Assembly (NCBI RefSeq): GCF_003967035.1
Contig: NZ_AP018560.1
Location: forward strand, 2,217,501 to 2,281,500
Origin: Aerosticca soli
Lineage (GTDB): Bacteria; Pseudomonadota; Gammaproteobacteria; Xanthomonadales; Rhodanobacteraceae
Length of the DNA stretch: 64,000 bases
Direction of reading: 5' to 3'
The position numbers and the translations under genes were made by a program. The notes under the pieces are model-generated. The model was not told the DNA's origin. It saw only the letters and a list, made by a program, of their open reading frames with translations, and did no database searches. Positions 49,149 through 60,310 of this stretch are shown piece after piece. Position 1 is the stretch's first letter. Each line of letters begins with the position of its first letter.

Positions 49149-50315
49149 CTACCCCCCGACGATTGCCCGCACCGCCGCGATCACCCGCCCGGCATCGGCA
49201 TCGGAGAGCACCGGCGACAGCGGCAGGCTCGCCGTCTGCCGCCCGATCCGCATCGCTTGCGGCCACGCCTCCGGCCGCCAGCCGAAGCGCTCGCGGTAAT
49301 AGGCGTGCTCGGGAATCGAGAGGTAATGCACGCCGGTGCCGATGCGCGCGGCGTTCATGCGGTCGAGGAAGGCGTCGCGGTCCAGACCGCAGCGCGCGGC
49401 GTCGATGCGCACCGTGTAGAGGTGATGGCCGTGGCGGGTGTCCGCTTCCGGCGGCGCAGGCAATGTCAACGGCAGGTCGGCGAAGGCTTCGTTGTAGCGC
49501 TGCCACAGCGCGCGCCGGCGCTGCCAGTGCGCCTCCACGCGGGCGAGCTGTTGCAGGCCGATCGCCGCCTGCAGGTCCATCATGTTGTATTTGAAGCCGC
49601 ATTCCACGACCTGGTAGTGCTTGTAGCCCGCATCGCCGAAACGGTGCCAGGCGTCGCGGCTCAGGCCATGCAGGGCGAGCATGCGCACGCGCGCGATGCG
49701 CTCCTCGTCGCGGCCGAGCACCATGCCGCCCTCGCCGGTGGTCACGTTCTTGGTGACGTAGAAGCTGTAGCAGCCGAAGTCGCCGAAGGTGCCGACCGGG
49801 CGACCGCGGAACTCGGTTTCCACCGCGTGCGCGCAGTCCTCGATCACCACCAGGCCGTGCCGCTGGGCGATCGCCATGATGCGGTCCATCGCGCAGGGCC
49901 GGCCGGCGAAGTGCACCGGCAGGATCGCCCGCGTGCGCGGCGTGATCGCCGCCTCGATGGCGGCCGGGTCGATGTTCTGCGTCACCGGATCGACGTCCGC
50001 CAGCACCGGCGTCAGCCCCGCATGGACGATGGCGTTGACGGTGGCGCAGAAGGTCAGCGGCGTGGTGATGACCTCGCTGCCCGGTTCGAGCTCGGCGGCG
50101 ATCATGCTGACGTGCAAGGCGGCGGTGCAGGAATTGACCGCGGCCACGCGTGCCGGATCGACGCCGCGCCAGGCGGCGAAGTCGCGCTCGAATCGCGCCA
50201 CCCGCGGGCCGGTGCCGAGCCAGCCGGAACGCAGGCAGGCTTCGACTTCGGCGATCTCCTCCTCGCCGATGGCCGGCGCGCCGAAGACGAGAAAAGGCGG
50301 ATCGGATGCGTTCAT
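49149..50315 (-). CDS. DegT/DnrJ/EryC1/StrS-family aminotransferase
   Basis: A 388-residue PLP enzyme that usually aminates a nucleotide-linked keto-sugar. The family pattern is present: NSCTAALHVSMIAAELEPGS, EDCAHAVETEFRGRPVGTFG with DFGCYSFYVTKNVTTGEGGM (PLP lysine ~185), CGFKYNMMDLQAAIGLQQL and the C-terminal GTGVHYLSIPEH. It is solitary, with no other sugar-nucleotide genes. Its nearest functional neighbour is fliC 1.6 kb downstream, so a part in flagellin or LPS glycan synthesis is possible but not shown. Repeat array III and a hexamer microsatellite end at its stop codon. Confidence 0.93.
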   Translation of the reverse strand: MNASDPPFLVFGAPAIGEEEIAEVEACLRSGWLGTGPRVARFERDFAAWRGVDPARVAAVNSCTAALHVSMIAAELEPGSEVITTPLTFCATVNAIVHAGLTPVLADVDPVTQNIDPAAIEAAITPRTRAILPVHFAGRPCAMDRIMAIAQRHGLVVIEDCAHAVETEFRGRPVGTFGDFGCYSFYVTKNVTTGEGGMVLGRDEERIARVRMLALHGLSRDAWHRFGDAGYKHYQVVECGFKYNMMDLQAAIGLQQLARVEAHWQRRRALWQRYNEAFADLPLTLPAPPEADTRHGHHLYTVRIDAARCGLDRDAFLDRMNAARIGTGVHYLSIPEHAYYRERFGWRPEAWPQAMRIGRQTASLPLSPVLSDADAGRVIAAVRAIVGG

Positions 50316-50444
50316 GCGTGCGCTGTCGAAGGGCGAAGGTCAGCGCGCATGCTAGCGCCGCGGCGGACTGCCGAGCCGTTCCATGCAAGCGCCGCGGGCC
50401 TGGAGTAGATTCGAAGGCAAGGCTTTTCTCGGGGCGAGAAACCC

Positions 50445-52169
<1,725 letters not shown>

Positions 52170-52205
52170 GCCGGCGCTTACGTCTCGACGCCGGCCGGCG
52201 GAGTG

Positions 52206-52275
52206 GGCCCTTTTCTCTGCGTGGCCAGAGAAAAGGACTCAAAAGAGAGGCCACCCGAAAAGCCAAAGCTCCAGC
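52206..52275 (-). repeat. Core-less repeat remnant (C block joined directly to A block)
   Basis: Hairpin C (CCTTTTCTCT ... AGAGAAAAGG, 52209-52235) is followed by AAAAGAGAGGCCACCCGAAA and AGCCAAAGC. In intact copies the same flanks are separated by the ~158-bp core: GGCCACCCCGATGAG on one side and GGCCCCGAAAAGCC on the other. The core is thus deleted with the junction inside the C-run shared by both borders. Confidence 0.8.
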
Positions 52276-52569
52276 CAAAGCCAAAGCACCGTTGTCGTCA
52301 TGGTGGATGCGGCCGTGGCGATTGTCATGGCAAGGCGGACGGGTTCGCGTGTGGGTCGCCATCGCGGGGGCGTGGTGCAGTTTGGTGACGGGTGTCGCCG
52401 GGTTGTGTTTTTCGGCGGTTGGGTTTTGGGTTCCGTCCGCCTGCCGGCGGCCGGGCTCGACTATCAGCCCACGTGATGCTGGTTCGTGCTGGTTCGTTCC
52501 GTCCGCCTGCCGGCGGCCGGGCTACTTTCTCTTGCTTGCCCGAAGAGAAAGTAGCCAAAGAGAACGGCA

Positions 52570-52727
52570 CCCCGATGAGGCGCCTTGCCGGGCCTGACGG
52601 ACCGGCAAGGTACGCGTTCGCCGGTCAGCGTTTTTCGACGGGGCTTCCTGCCCCGACGAAAAATGGCCGGCTTCCTGCCGGCCACCCTGCGGGCTTTGGC
52701 TGGCCGGCGATCGCCGCCTCATAGGGG
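52570..52727 (-). repeat. Repeat core 7 (inverted)
   Basis: Full core in reverse orientation; both AGGAA hairpins intact on the minus strand. The third hairpin has one mismatch (GGTCC opposite GGCCC) and a GTCA loop. Confidence 0.86.
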
Positions 52728-52926
52728 ACCCGGAAGCCAGAGCCAAAGCGAAAGCAAGGCGGGCGGGTTCGCGTGTGGGCGCCATCGCGGGTGTGTGGCG
52801 TTTTGGTGATGGGATGGCCGCAGGGTTGGGTTTTTCGGCGGCTGGGTGTTGGGTTCCGTCCGCCTGCCGGCGGCCGGGCTACTTTCTCTTGCTTGCCAGA
52901 AGAGAAAGTAGCCAAAGAGAACGGCA

Positions 52927-53085
52927 CCCCGATGAGGCGCCTTGCCGTGCCTGATGGCCCGGCAAGGTGCGCGTTCGCCGGTCAGCGTTTTTCGACGGGG
53001 CTTCCTGCCCCGACGAAAAATGGCCGGCTTCCTGCCGGCCACCCTGGCGGGCTTTGGCTGGCCGGCGATCGCCGCCTCATAGGGG
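52927..53085 (-). repeat. Repeat core 8 (inverted)
   Basis: Full core in reverse orientation. The third hairpin has the same GGCACGGC change as core 3. The adjoining hairpin C loop reads TTGCCAG where others have TTGCCCG. Confidence 0.86.
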
Positions 53086-53258
53086 GCCTGGAAGCCAGAG
53101 CCAAAAGCACAGGCCAAGGCAGCGTTTGTCGCCATAGCAGTGCTGGCGGGCGCTGGCGGTCGTATGGCAAGCGAGGCGGGTCCGCACAATGGTGAGTCGG
53201 CCATGGCGATCCCACGTTTTGCTGGGTGGCCGTGTCTTTCGGTGCTCGCGGGGCGATG

Positions 53259-53705
53259 TCAGCGTAGGAAGCGCGGGTCGAACCAGAAGGGTTCGATCAG
53301 GGTTTCGCGTAAGTGCGAGGCGGCCTGGTCGTGGGCTGGATTGATCAGGTAATTGGTGGCATGCGCGATGAGGGCCGAAGGCACCGGCATGAGCAGGGCG
53401 TCGCAGTGGTCGAGCCAATCGTTGCCCATCGCCTGACTGGTGAGCTCGTTGGCTTGCCAACCCTCGGGCAATGGCGGGGTGGACGAGATCGTGGCGTCGG
53501 CGTGTACGTCGATGGCGATCAGGCGCAGTATCATGGGGATGTTGGCCAGGCCCAGGCGCATGTGCGCCATGATCTCCACCATCGCCAACGCAGGGTGTTC
53601 GGCAGCGTAGATCACACGACGCCCGCGGGTGTGCCAGCGGCCATCGACCTGCAGGCCACCTTCACCAGTGAGCCCGGGCCAGGCGGAGATGCGCCACAGG
53701 CGCAT
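53259..53705 (-). CDS. RES-domain toxin
   Basis: A 148-residue toxin of the RES family; known members degrade NAD+ or ADP-ribosylate. The three hallmark residues are present: Arg in LWRISAW, Glu in ALAMVEIMAHM and Ser in LLMPVPSALIAHATNYLINP. GGLQVDGRWHTRGRRVIYAA is the usual first block. Its ATG overlaps the antitoxin stop (TGATG), antitoxin first. It lies at the right edge of repeat array IV. Confidence 0.94.
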   Translation of the reverse strand: MRLWRISAWPGLTGEGGLQVDGRWHTRGRRVIYAAEHPALAMVEIMAHMRLGLANIPMILRLIAIDVHADATISSTPPLPEGWQANELTSQAMGNDWLDHCDALLMPVPSALIAHATNYLINPAHDQAASHLRETLIEPFWFDPRFLR

Positions 53706-54196
53706 CAGAACAAGCCGTGTGCAGTACGTTGGATCAGCGCTTCCACCAGGCGGGCGCCGGCGTCGGTCTCGGCGAGTCTCATCGGGGTGACCTGGCTGCC
53801 GTCATGCAGAAAGTCGCCCGGGGTATTGAGCCAGTCCAGCGCCGCGGCCTCGTCGCCGAACAGCTCGCTGGCTTCGGACACCACCCGGGTCAGCCGCAGC
53901 AGACGTTCGGATTCCGCCGGCGTCAGGCGTGGCTCGGCTTCGGACTTGCCACGGCCGCGCCGCTGGACCGCGGCGGAATGCAGGGTCCTGACCCGGCGCC
54001 GCAAGGTGCTTTCGGCACCGATGGCGCCCGGGGCCAGGCGCAGACGTTCGGCCAGCAGCAGATATCGGCGGGCGGGAATGCCGGCCTTGGTCAACCGCAG
54101 AAGGTCGGCCTCCGAACCGATGGGCGTGCCAAGCAGTTGCCCCATGCGCGCATAGATGCTCGGTCGGTTTTCCTGTGGCTGGCGTACGGCGTTCAT
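53705..54196 (-). CDS. Xre/MbcA/ParS-type antitoxin with DUF2384 domain
   Basis: A 163-residue antitoxin of RES-Xre modules. The N-terminal part (YARMGQLLGTPIGSEADLLR, LTKAGIPARRYLLLAERLRL) and the middle Xre-like helical domain are followed by the C-terminal toxin-binding DUF2384 block (RLLRLTRVVSEASELFGDEA, ALDWLNTPGDFLHDGSQVTP, ETDAGARLVEALIQR). The start at 54196 is chosen because GGAGGG lies just upstream; an ATG four codons earlier overlaps that site. It neutralises the RES toxin and probably represses the operon. Confidence 0.92.
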   Translation of the reverse strand: MNAVRQPQENRPSIYARMGQLLGTPIGSEADLLRLTKAGIPARRYLLLAERLRLAPGAIGAESTLRRRVRTLHSAAVQRRGRGKSEAEPRLTPAESERLLRLTRVVSEASELFGDEAAALDWLNTPGDFLHDGSQVTPMRLAETDAGARLVEALIQRTAHGLF

Positions 54197-54370
54197 GCAA
54201 CCCTCCATTTGAACGGAAGACTACGCCAAATGGCGGCGCATGCAAGGCAAGGGGTTTGGCCGGCTGCCCTTGTGGCGATGACGCCTGGGAGATCACGCCG
54301 CGATGGGGCTGGACCGCCTGATCCCCATGGCCCTTCATCGGCGCCCGCAAGAGCCGGCACCGACGCCAGA

Positions 54371-54493
54371 CTCGCGGCCTGCGAACTGTTCCTGGAATCG
54401 AACAGCCGCCTCACGACGGCGCTGCGCCTCTACGAGACGGCCGGCTTCGTGCGTCAGGACGGTCCGCGGCCGGGCTCGTATCCATCCTTCGCC
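54371..54493 (+). pseudogene. GNAT acetyltransferase remnant (C-terminal fragment)
   Basis: The frame reads LAACELFLESNSRLTTALRL then YETAGFVRQDGPRPGSYPSF, the typical last third of a GNAT domain (the SN-x-x-x-A-x-x-L-Y-x-x-x-GF motif). No acetyl-CoA loop or start lies upstream in any frame, and the frame runs into unrelated sequence downstream. It occupies part of the 362-bp gap between the RES-Xre antitoxin and the Nudix gene; the rest of that gap shows only the antitoxin promoter area. Confidence 0.75.
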
Positions 54494-54558
54494 GTCGTGG
54501 GGCGTTTGAGGCGCCATGACGGCAAGGTATCGCCGGGCCGGCTCCTTGCGGTGACCGT

Positions 54559-55488
54559 TCAGGCGTCGGGCCAGAAGGCGCGGATGCCGGCGACGCCCTG
54601 GGCGCCGTGGCGGCGGGCGAGGTGGGTGTCGGTGGGTTGCAGGCCGCCCAGGGCGTAGACCGGCAGGGCGGCGGCTTCGGCGGCGGCGGCAAAGCGCTGC
54701 CAGCCGAGTGGGCGCTGGCCGGGATGGCTGGCGGTGGGCGCCACGGGCGAGAGGGTGGCGAAATCGGCGATCGCGGCGGCGCGGGCCAGTTCGTGCGCGT
54801 CGTGGCAGCTGGCACCGACCAGCCGCTGCCAGGGCAAGGGCCGGCTGTCGAGACTGCGCAACTGCGCGGCGGTGAGGTGCACGCCAAGACCGAGGTCGCG
54901 GGCGCCTTCGAGGTCGCTGTGCAGCAGCAACGCGGCTTGGGGTCGCGTGCAGCGCACGCGCGCGGCGAGCGCGCGGACGGCGGCCGTGGGCCAGCGCGGC
55001 AGGCGCAGCAGGACCAGCGAGCCGGCATCGAGAACGGCGAGGATGCGCGCGGCCAGGCGCTCGGCCTGGTCGAGCGGCACATCCGGCGGCGTGATCGCGT
55101 AATGCGCCGGCAGACGCAAGGCATGCAGCAATGGCCGGTCGGCGGGGGCGAGTTCGGCGGGATCGACCGCGGCCGGCGGCTGCCAGCGCAGGGCCTGGCC
55201 CTCGCGGGCGACCGGCTCGCCGCGCCAGCGGCGCACTTGCCAGGCGTCCAGCCGCAGCGGCCGGCGGCCGGCCAGCCAGGGCACGCGGATCAACGGCTCG
55301 GCATCGAGCGGAACGATGCCGAGTTCCTCGTCGAGCTCGCGCGCGAGTGCGGCGAGCGGTGTCTCGCCGGGTTCGAGCTTGCCGCCGGGGAACTCCCAGG
55401 CGCCGGCGAGCGCCTTGCCGGGCGGGCGCTGCGCGAGCAGCACGCGACCGTCGGCATCGAGCAGCGCGGCGGCCACGACCTGCAACAT
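54559..55488 (-). CDS. Nudix hydrolase fused to a thiamine-phosphate-synthase-like domain
   Basis: A 309-residue two-domain protein. The N-terminal MutT-like part has the Nudix box [24 protein letters not shown] (G-x5-E-x7-R-E-x2-E-E-x-G) and would hydrolyse oxidised nucleotides such as 8-oxo-dGTP. The C-terminal ~180 residues ([76 protein letters not shown]) are a ThiE-like TIM barrel in which the pyrophosphate-site residues look degraded. The fusion is widespread in gammaproteobacteria. It lies 16 bp after folA and is probably in the thyA-folA transcript. Confidence 0.92.
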   Translation of the reverse strand: MLQVVAAALLDADGRVLLAQRPPGKALAGAWEFPGGKLEPGETPLAALARELDEELGIVPLDAEPLIRVPWLAGRRPLRLDAWQVRRWRGEPVAREGQALRWQPPAAVDPAELAPADRPLLHALRLPAHYAITPPDVPLDQAERLAARILAVLDAGSLVLLRLPRWPTAAVRALAARVRCTRPQAALLLHSDLEGARDLGLGVHLTAAQLRSLDSRPLPWQRLVGASCHDAHELARAAAIADFATLSPVAPTASHPGQRPLGWQRFAAAAEAAALPVYALGGLQPTDTHLARRHGAQGVAGIRAFWPDA

Positions 55489-55504
55489 CGCCCGGCCGCC
55501 GCGA

Positions 55505-55993
55505 CTAGAAATGGCGCAGGTACTGGACGATGTCGAACGCGTAGGGGTGTTCGGCGTCGGCCGGATGATGCCGGCGCTCGACCTCGGTCCACTGATCGAA
55601 GTGCAGCCCCGGGAAGAAGGTGTCCACGCCCTCCACCGCGGCGGCGACCCAGGTCAGGTACAGGCGCTGGGCTTCGGGCAGCGCCTGGTGAAAGACCTCG
55701 CCGCCGCCGATCACCATCAGCTCGCTGTCGGGCACGCGGGCCTGCGCCTCGGCCAGCGAGCGCACGGTGTGCTGTCCGGGGAACGGCGCCTGGTGCCGGC
55801 GCGAGAGCACCAGGTTGGTCCGCCCGGGCAGCGGACGGCCGATCGCCAGCGCGGTGCGGTAGCCCATCAGCACCGGCTTGCCGAGGGTGATTTCCTTGAA
55901 CCAGCGCAGATCGTCGGGCAGGTGCCAGGGCATCTGGCCCGCGCGGCCGATGCCGAAGTTCTCATCCAGCGCGGCGACCAGCGAAAGCGACAT
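55505..55993 (-). CDS. folA: Dihydrofolate reductase
   Basis: Reduces dihydrofolate with NADPH to regenerate tetrahydrofolate used by ThyA. The 162-residue protein has [20 protein letters not shown], the catalytic Asp in [14 protein letters not shown] (~28), [20 protein letters not shown] and [20 protein letters not shown]. It follows thyA by 49 bp in the same direction, the common thyA-folA pairing. Confidence 0.96.
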   Translation of the reverse strand: MSLSLVAALDENFGIGRAGQMPWHLPDDLRWFKEITLGKPVLMGYRTALAIGRPLPGRTNLVLSRRHQAPFPGQHTVRSLAEAQARVPDSELMVIGGGEVFHQALPEAQRLYLTWVAAAVEGVDTFFPGLHFDQWTEVERRHHPADAEHPYAFDIVQYLRHF

Positions 55994-56042
55994 GGGGCAC
56001 TCCTTGGAAAGTCAGCGGCCATCGAGGGCCGAACACGAGGCG

Positions 56043-56837
56043 CTAGACCGCGACCGCGGCCTTGATCGACGGATGCGGATGGTAGCCCTCGAAGGCGATG
56101 TCCTCGTAGCGGAAATCCTCGAGCGCGCGCACGTCGGGATTCAGCACCAGCCTGGGCAGCGGCCGCGGCTCGCGGGCCAGCTGCAGGCGCGCCTGTTCGA
56201 GATGATTGCTGTAGAGGTGCGCATCGCCCAGCGTGTGCACGAAATCGCCCACGCCCAGGCCCGTCACCTGCGCCACCATGTGGGTGAGCAGCGCATAGCT
56301 GGCGATGTTGAACGGCACGCCGAGGAAGATGTCGCCCGAGCGCTGGTAGAGCTGGCAGGACAGCTTGCCGTCGGCGACGTAGAACTGGAACAGCACGTGG
56401 CAGGGCATCAGCGCCATCTTCGGCAGCTCGCCCACGTTCCAGGCGCTGACCACCAGGCGGCGCGAATCGGGGTTGCGGCGGATCTCCTCCACCACCCAGC
56501 GGATCTGGTCCACCACGCGGCCGTCGGCGGTCGGCCAGGCGCGCCACTGCCGGCCGTACACCGGCCCCAGTTCGCCGTGCGCATCGGCCCATTCGTCCCA
56601 GATGTGCACGCCGTGTTGCTGGAGATAGGCGATGTTGGTGTCGCCCCGCAGGAACCAGAGCAGCTCGTGCACGATCGACTTGACGTGCAGCTTCTTGGTG
56701 GTGAGCAGCGGAAAGCCCTGGTTGAGGTCCATGCGCAGCTGCCAGCCGAACACGCTGCGCGTGCCGGTGCCGGTGCGGTCGGCCTTGACGGTGCCGTGGT
56801 CGAGCACGTGGCGGAGCAGGTCGAGATAGGCGCGCAT
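56043..56837 (-). CDS. thyA: Thymidylate synthase
   Basis: Methylates dUMP to dTMP with methylenetetrahydrofolate, producing dihydrofolate for FolA. The 264-residue protein has family length from the ATG at 56837 ([15 protein letters not shown]). [18 protein letters not shown], the catalytic cysteine in [15 protein letters not shown] (~146), [20 protein letters not shown] and [10 protein letters not shown] are all intact. It is divergent from the AIM24-domain gene. Confidence 0.97.
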   Translation of the reverse strand: MRAYLDLLRHVLDHGTVKADRTGTGTRSVFGWQLRMDLNQGFPLLTTKKLHVKSIVHELLWFLRGDTNIAYLQQHGVHIWDEWADAHGELGPVYGRQWRAWPTADGRVVDQIRWVVEEIRRNPDSRRLVVSAWNVGELPKMALMPCHVLFQFYVADGKLSCQLYQRSGDIFLGVPFNIASYALLTHMVAQVTGLGVGDFVHTLGDAHLYSNHLEQARLQLAREPRPLPRLVLNPDVRALEDFRYEDIAFEGYHPHPSIKAAVAV

Positions 56838-56940
56838 CGGTAAAGAATACCGCCGTTCGGATCTTCCCCGGGATGCGGCCATTTCCGCGCGGCGCCGGCG
56901 GGGCCTAGACTCGCCCCTTCCGACGACGGAGCGAAACGAC

Positions 56941-57978
56941 ATGGCGCAGTGGTATTTCAGTTACGGCGGCAACGGCGAGCGCATCGGCCCGCTGGACGAC
57001 GCGGCGGCCCGCGCGCAGGCGCGCAATCGCCCGGACGGCTATTGTTGGCGGGAAGGTTTCGCCGCGTGGCAGCCGATCCGCGCCGTCGCCGAGCTCGCCG
57101 ACGCGGCGGCCACTGGCACGGGTGCCACGCCGCCACTGCCGCCGCCACCGCCGCCGGCACCGACTGCGGGCAGCGGCGCCGACGCGATCGACTACCGCAT
57201 CGTCGGCCACGAGATGCAGTTCGTCGAGATCGAGCTCGACCCCGGCGAAAGCGCGATCGCCGAGGCCGGCGCGCTGATGTACAAGGACGCCGCGGTGCGC
57301 ATGGACACGCTGTTCGGCGACGGCTCGGCGGCGAGCCAGGGCGGCGGCCTGATGGACAAGCTGCTCTCGGCCGGCAAGCGCGTGATCACCGGCGAGACCC
57401 TGTTCACCACCGTGTTCACCCACACCGGCAGCGGCAAGGCCCGCGTCGCCTTCGCCGCGCCCTATCCCGGCACGGTGATGGCGATGAAGCTTTCCGAGCA
57501 CGGCGGGCGGCTGATCTGCCAGAAGGATTCCTTCCTCGCCGGCGCGCGCGGCGTGCGCCTGGGGCTGTTCTTCCAGCGCAAGATCCTCACCGGCCTGTTC
57601 GGCGGCGAGGGCTTCGTCATGCAGAAACTCGAGGGCGACGGCTGGGTGTTCGTGCATGCCGGCGGCACCGTGGTGCAGCGCGAGCTGGCCGCGGGCGAAC
57701 GGATCGACGTGGACACCGGCTGCGTGGTCGCCTTCCACGACGGCGTGGACATGGACGTGCGCGCGGTCGGCGGCATCAAGAGCATGCTGTTCGGCGGCGA
57801 GGGCGTGTTCCTCGCCACGCTGACCGGGCCGGGCACGGTATGGCTGCAATCGCTGCCGTTCTCGCGCCTGGCCGGACGCATGCTGGCGGCGGCGCCGCAG
57901 GGCGGCGGCCAGCGGCGCGGCGAGGGGTCGATCCTCGGCGGCCTCGGCGACCTGATCGGCGGCGACCGCGACTTCTAG
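56941..57978 (+). CDS. GYF_2/DUF4339 plus AIM24-domain (TIGR00266) protein
   Basis: A 345-residue protein of two parts. Residues 1-55 form a GYF_2/DUF4339 domain ([20 protein letters not shown] ... [14 protein letters not shown]), followed by a proline-rich linker with eight prolines in [11 protein letters not shown], and then the AIM24/TIGR00266 beta-barrel from ~85 ([76 protein letters not shown]). The function of bacterial AIM24 proteins is unknown; the GYF-like part usually mediates binding of proline-rich partners, and here a proline-rich linker lies next to it. Its end overlaps the lgt stop by four bases. Confidence 0.85.
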   Translation: MAQWYFSYGGNGERIGPLDDAAARAQARNRPDGYCWREGFAAWQPIRAVAELADAAATGTGATPPLPPPPPPAPTAGSGADAIDYRIVGHEMQFVEIELDPGESAIAEAGALMYKDAAVRMDTLFGDGSAASQGGGLMDKLLSAGKRVITGETLFTTVFTHTGSGKARVAFAAPYPGTVMAMKLSEHGGRLICQKDSFLAGARGVRLGLFFQRKILTGLFGGEGFVMQKLEGDGWVFVHAGGTVVQRELAAGERIDVDTGCVVAFHDGVDMDVRAVGGIKSMLFGGEGVFLATLTGPGTVWLQSLPFSRLAGRMLAAAPQGGGQRRGEGSILGGLGDLIGGDRDF

Positions 57979-58859
57979 CCGCGCGACGCGGCGGGCGTCG
58001 ACGGCAACACCGGCGCGCGCCGCGACAGCGCCAGCAGCACCAGGCCGACCAGGATCATCGGCAGCGACAGCACCTGGCCCATGGTCAGCCAGCCGAAGGC
58101 GAGATAACCCAGCTGCGGGTCCGGCAGGCGCACGAACTCCACCGCGAAACGGAACACGCCGTAGAGCAGCGCGAAGAGGCCCGAGACCCGATAGCGCGGA
58201 CGCGGCTTGAGCGACACGCACCACAGCACGGTGAACATCACCACGCCTTCGAGCAGCATCTCGTAGAGCTGCGAGGGATGCCGCGGCAACCCGCCGTACT
58301 CGGCCAGCGCGGCCTGCCACTCGGGATGGCGCGCGGCCCAGGCAAGGTCGTCGGCGTGCGCGTTGGGAAAGATCATCGCCCACGGCAGGTGACTGGGCTT
58401 GCCCCACAGCTCGCCGTTGATGAAATTGCCGAGCCGCCCGAGCGCGAGCCCGATCGGCACCAGCGGGGCGACGAAATCCACGGTGTCGAAAAAATGCACG
58501 CGCTGGCGGCGCGACCACCACGCGCCGGCGACCAGCACGCCGAGCATGCCGCCGTGGAAACTCATGCCGCCGTCCCACACCCGCAGCAGCGCCAGCGGAT
58601 CGTGCAGCACCCAGTGCAGGTCGGTGTAGAACAGCATGTAGCCCAGCCGGCCGCCGACGATCACGCCCATCATCACGTAGAAGGCCAGATCACCCAGCGC
58701 CTCGCGGCTCACCGGCAGCCGGCCCTGCCGGCGCCGATGCTCGGCGAGCAGCCAGCCGCCCAGAAAGCCGAACAGGTACATGAGCCCATACCAGTGCACC
58801 TGCACCGGGCCCAGATGGAAGGCGACCGGATCGATGGCGACGATGAAGGGTTGCGTCAT
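57975..58859 (-). CDS. lgt: Prolipoprotein diacylglyceryl transferase
   Basis: Lgt transfers diacylglycerol from phosphatidylglycerol to the lipobox cysteine of prelipoproteins in the cytoplasmic membrane. The 294-residue protein has seven hydrophobic segments, the signature [16 protein letters not shown] (~145-160), [18 protein letters not shown] (catalytic His region) and [11 protein letters not shown]. It would act on the lipoproteins seen in this window, including the two beside waaA, LemA and the lipidated NirK. Confidence 0.96.
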   Translation of the reverse strand: MTQPFIVAIDPVAFHLGPVQVHWYGLMYLFGFLGGWLLAEHRRRQGRLPVSREALGDLAFYVMMGVIVGGRLGYMLFYTDLHWVLHDPLALLRVWDGGMSFHGGMLGVLVAGAWWSRRQRVHFFDTVDFVAPLVPIGLALGRLGNFINGELWGKPSHLPWAMIFPNAHADDLAWAARHPEWQAALAEYGGLPRHPSQLYEMLLEGVVMFTVLWCVSLKPRPRYRVSGLFALLYGVFRFAVEFVRLPDPQLGYLAFGWLTMGQVLSLPMILVGLVLLALSRRAPVLPSTPAASRG

Positions 58860-58922
58860 GGCAAGCCGCGCCGGAAAAAAACGCCAGTGTAAACCCGGGA
58901 CGCGACGGACCTGCGGCCGCGC

Positions 58923-59426
58923 TCACAAGAGCACGGGGCGATCCGGCAGCTCGTCGGGGTTGTCGTGGCCGGCGGCAGGGAAGTGCCGGGCGAGCAGCGC
59001 ATGCACGGCGGCGATGCCGTCCAGGCAGCCCTCGCGCCAGCGATGCGCGGCGAAGGCCTCGCCCATGCGCGCGGCGATGGCGTCCCACGCCTGCTGCGCG
59101 ACGGCGCGCGCGATGGCGCGGTCGGCGACGATCTCGATGCGTCGCTCGGCGAGCAGCACGTAGATCAGCACGCCGGTGTTGTGCTCGGTATCCCACACGC
59201 CCAGCCGGGCGAAGAGTGCTTGTGCGCGGGTGCGGGCATCGAGCCCGGTCAGCACGGCGAAAGGCGGCAGGCGCGGTTCCAGCACCAGGCGCACTTCGCC
59301 CAGGTGGTCGCGCTCGCCGGCGGCGATCGCCGCGGTGAGTTCCTCGAGCACGGCGCGCGGGAACCGGCACCGCAGTGCGAACGGACTGCCCAGCAGGTTG
59401 GCGAGCCATCGGTGCAGGCGGCGCAT
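58923..59426 (-). CDS. TPM-domain protein, cytoplasmic/short form
   Basis: A 167-residue protein with a TPM domain but no signal peptide. ERDHLGEVRLVLEPRLPPF, FARLGVWDTEHNTGVLIYVL and ERRIEIVADRAIARAVAQQA resemble the second half of TPM/YgcG domains. It starts one base after the exported YgcG-like gene and forms an operon with it and lemA. Such triplets (LemA, YgcG, short TPM) are common and have been linked to membrane or photosystem maintenance elsewhere; the bacterial role is unclear. Confidence 0.86.
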   Translation of the reverse strand: MRRLHRWLANLLGSPFALRCRFPRAVLEELTAAIAAGERDHLGEVRLVLEPRLPPFAVLTGLDARTRAQALFARLGVWDTEHNTGVLIYVLLAERRIEIVADRAIARAVAQQAWDAIAARMGEAFAAHRWREGCLDGIAAVHALLARHFPAAGHDNPDELPDRPVLL

Positions 59427-59427
59427 G

Positions 59428-60309
59428 TCACCAGCTCCCCGAGGAACCGCCGCCGCCGAAACTGCCGCCGCCGCCACGGAAGCCCCCACCCGAACCGCCG
59501 AAACCACCACCGCCGCCGAAGCCACCGAAACCGCCGAAGCCACCCCAGCCGCCGCCGCCGATGAAGCCGCCGCCACCACCCGGCAACAGCATCAGCAGGC
59601 CACCGACGATGGCGGCAAGCGCGGCTGCCCCCAGCGAGGCGGCCAGCAGCCAGACCAGGGCGCCGGTCAGGAAGGCGCCGAGCGGCGTGCGCAGCAGCAC
59701 CGGCACACCACCGAGCAGGCTGCGCAGGAAGAAGGCGACGATGAGGCCGATGAACAGCGCATCGCCGTAGCCCAGGCCATGCTGCGGCGTCGGCGCGGCG
59801 GCCGGCGGCGGCAGGGCCTCGCCGTCGATCAGTTTGATCAACGCATCGATGCCCGCTTCCAGGCCGCCGTAATAGTCGCCCGCGCGGAAACGCGGCTCCA
59901 TGTAGGTGCGCCGGATCATCGCGGTGGCGGCGTCCGGTACCGCGCCTTCCAGACCGTAACCCACCTCGATGCGGTCGCGCCGGTCATCCTTGGCGACCAG
60001 GACCAGGATGCCATCGTCCACGCCCTTGCGGCCGATCCGGTTGGCCTCGGCCACCGCCAGCGCATAGCTCTCGATGTCCTGCGGCGCGGTACTGTCGACC
60101 ATCAGCACCACCACCTGCGCGCCCTTGCGCCGCTCCAGATCGACCAGCCTGGCGTCGAGCCGGTCGATTTGTTCGCGGGTCAGCGTGCCGGTGAGATCGG
60201 TGACGTGCCGGGTGAGCTTGGGCACCTCGGCGGCATGACTGGACAAGGCCGGCAGCCACATCGCCAGCCATACCAGCGCGAACAGACACGCCGCCCGCGA
60301 AAGACCCAT
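59428..60309 (-). CDS. YgcG-like TPM-domain protein with glycine-rich tail
   Basis: A 293-residue exported membrane protein: signal peptide 1-27 (ending SSHAA), TPM domain ~30-165 (HVTDLTGTLTREQIDRLDAR; AQVVVLMVDSTAPQDIESYA; DDGILVLVAKDDRRDRIEVG; AMIRRTYMEPRFRAGDYYGG), two membrane spans, and a C-terminal tail made almost wholly of Gly with Phe, Trp and Ser (for example FIGGGGWGGFGGFGGFGG). This is the classical YgcG layout. It starts one base after lemA and ends one base before the short TPM gene. Confidence 0.92.
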   Translation of the reverse strand: MGLSRAACLFALVWLAMWLPALSSHAAEVPKLTRHVTDLTGTLTREQIDRLDARLVDLERRKGAQVVVLMVDSTAPQDIESYALAVAEANRIGRKGVDDGILVLVAKDDRRDRIEVGYGLEGAVPDAATAMIRRTYMEPRFRAGDYYGGLEAGIDALIKLIDGEALPPPAAAPTPQHGLGYGDALFIGLIVAFFLRSLLGGVPVLLRTPLGAFLTGALVWLLAASLGAAALAAIVGGLLMLLPGGGGGFIGGGGWGGFGGFGGFGGGGGFGGSGGGFRGGGGSFGGGGSSGSW

Positions 60310-60310
60310 C

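Larger units (their letters stand above)
52200..53130 (-). repeat. Structured repeat array IV (two units and one core-less remnant, inverted)
   Basis: The 1.09-kb gap between pilB and the RES toxin gene contains repeat DNA in the orientation opposite to arrays I-III. Read from left to right it runs C-(core missing)-A-D-C-core-A-D-C-core-A. Both full units use the CTACTTTCTCTT type of hairpin C; the remnant uses the CCTTTTCTCT type. Core spacing is 357 bp. The right end (53130-53258) is a degenerate A-like stretch without a gene. Confidence 0.9.
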
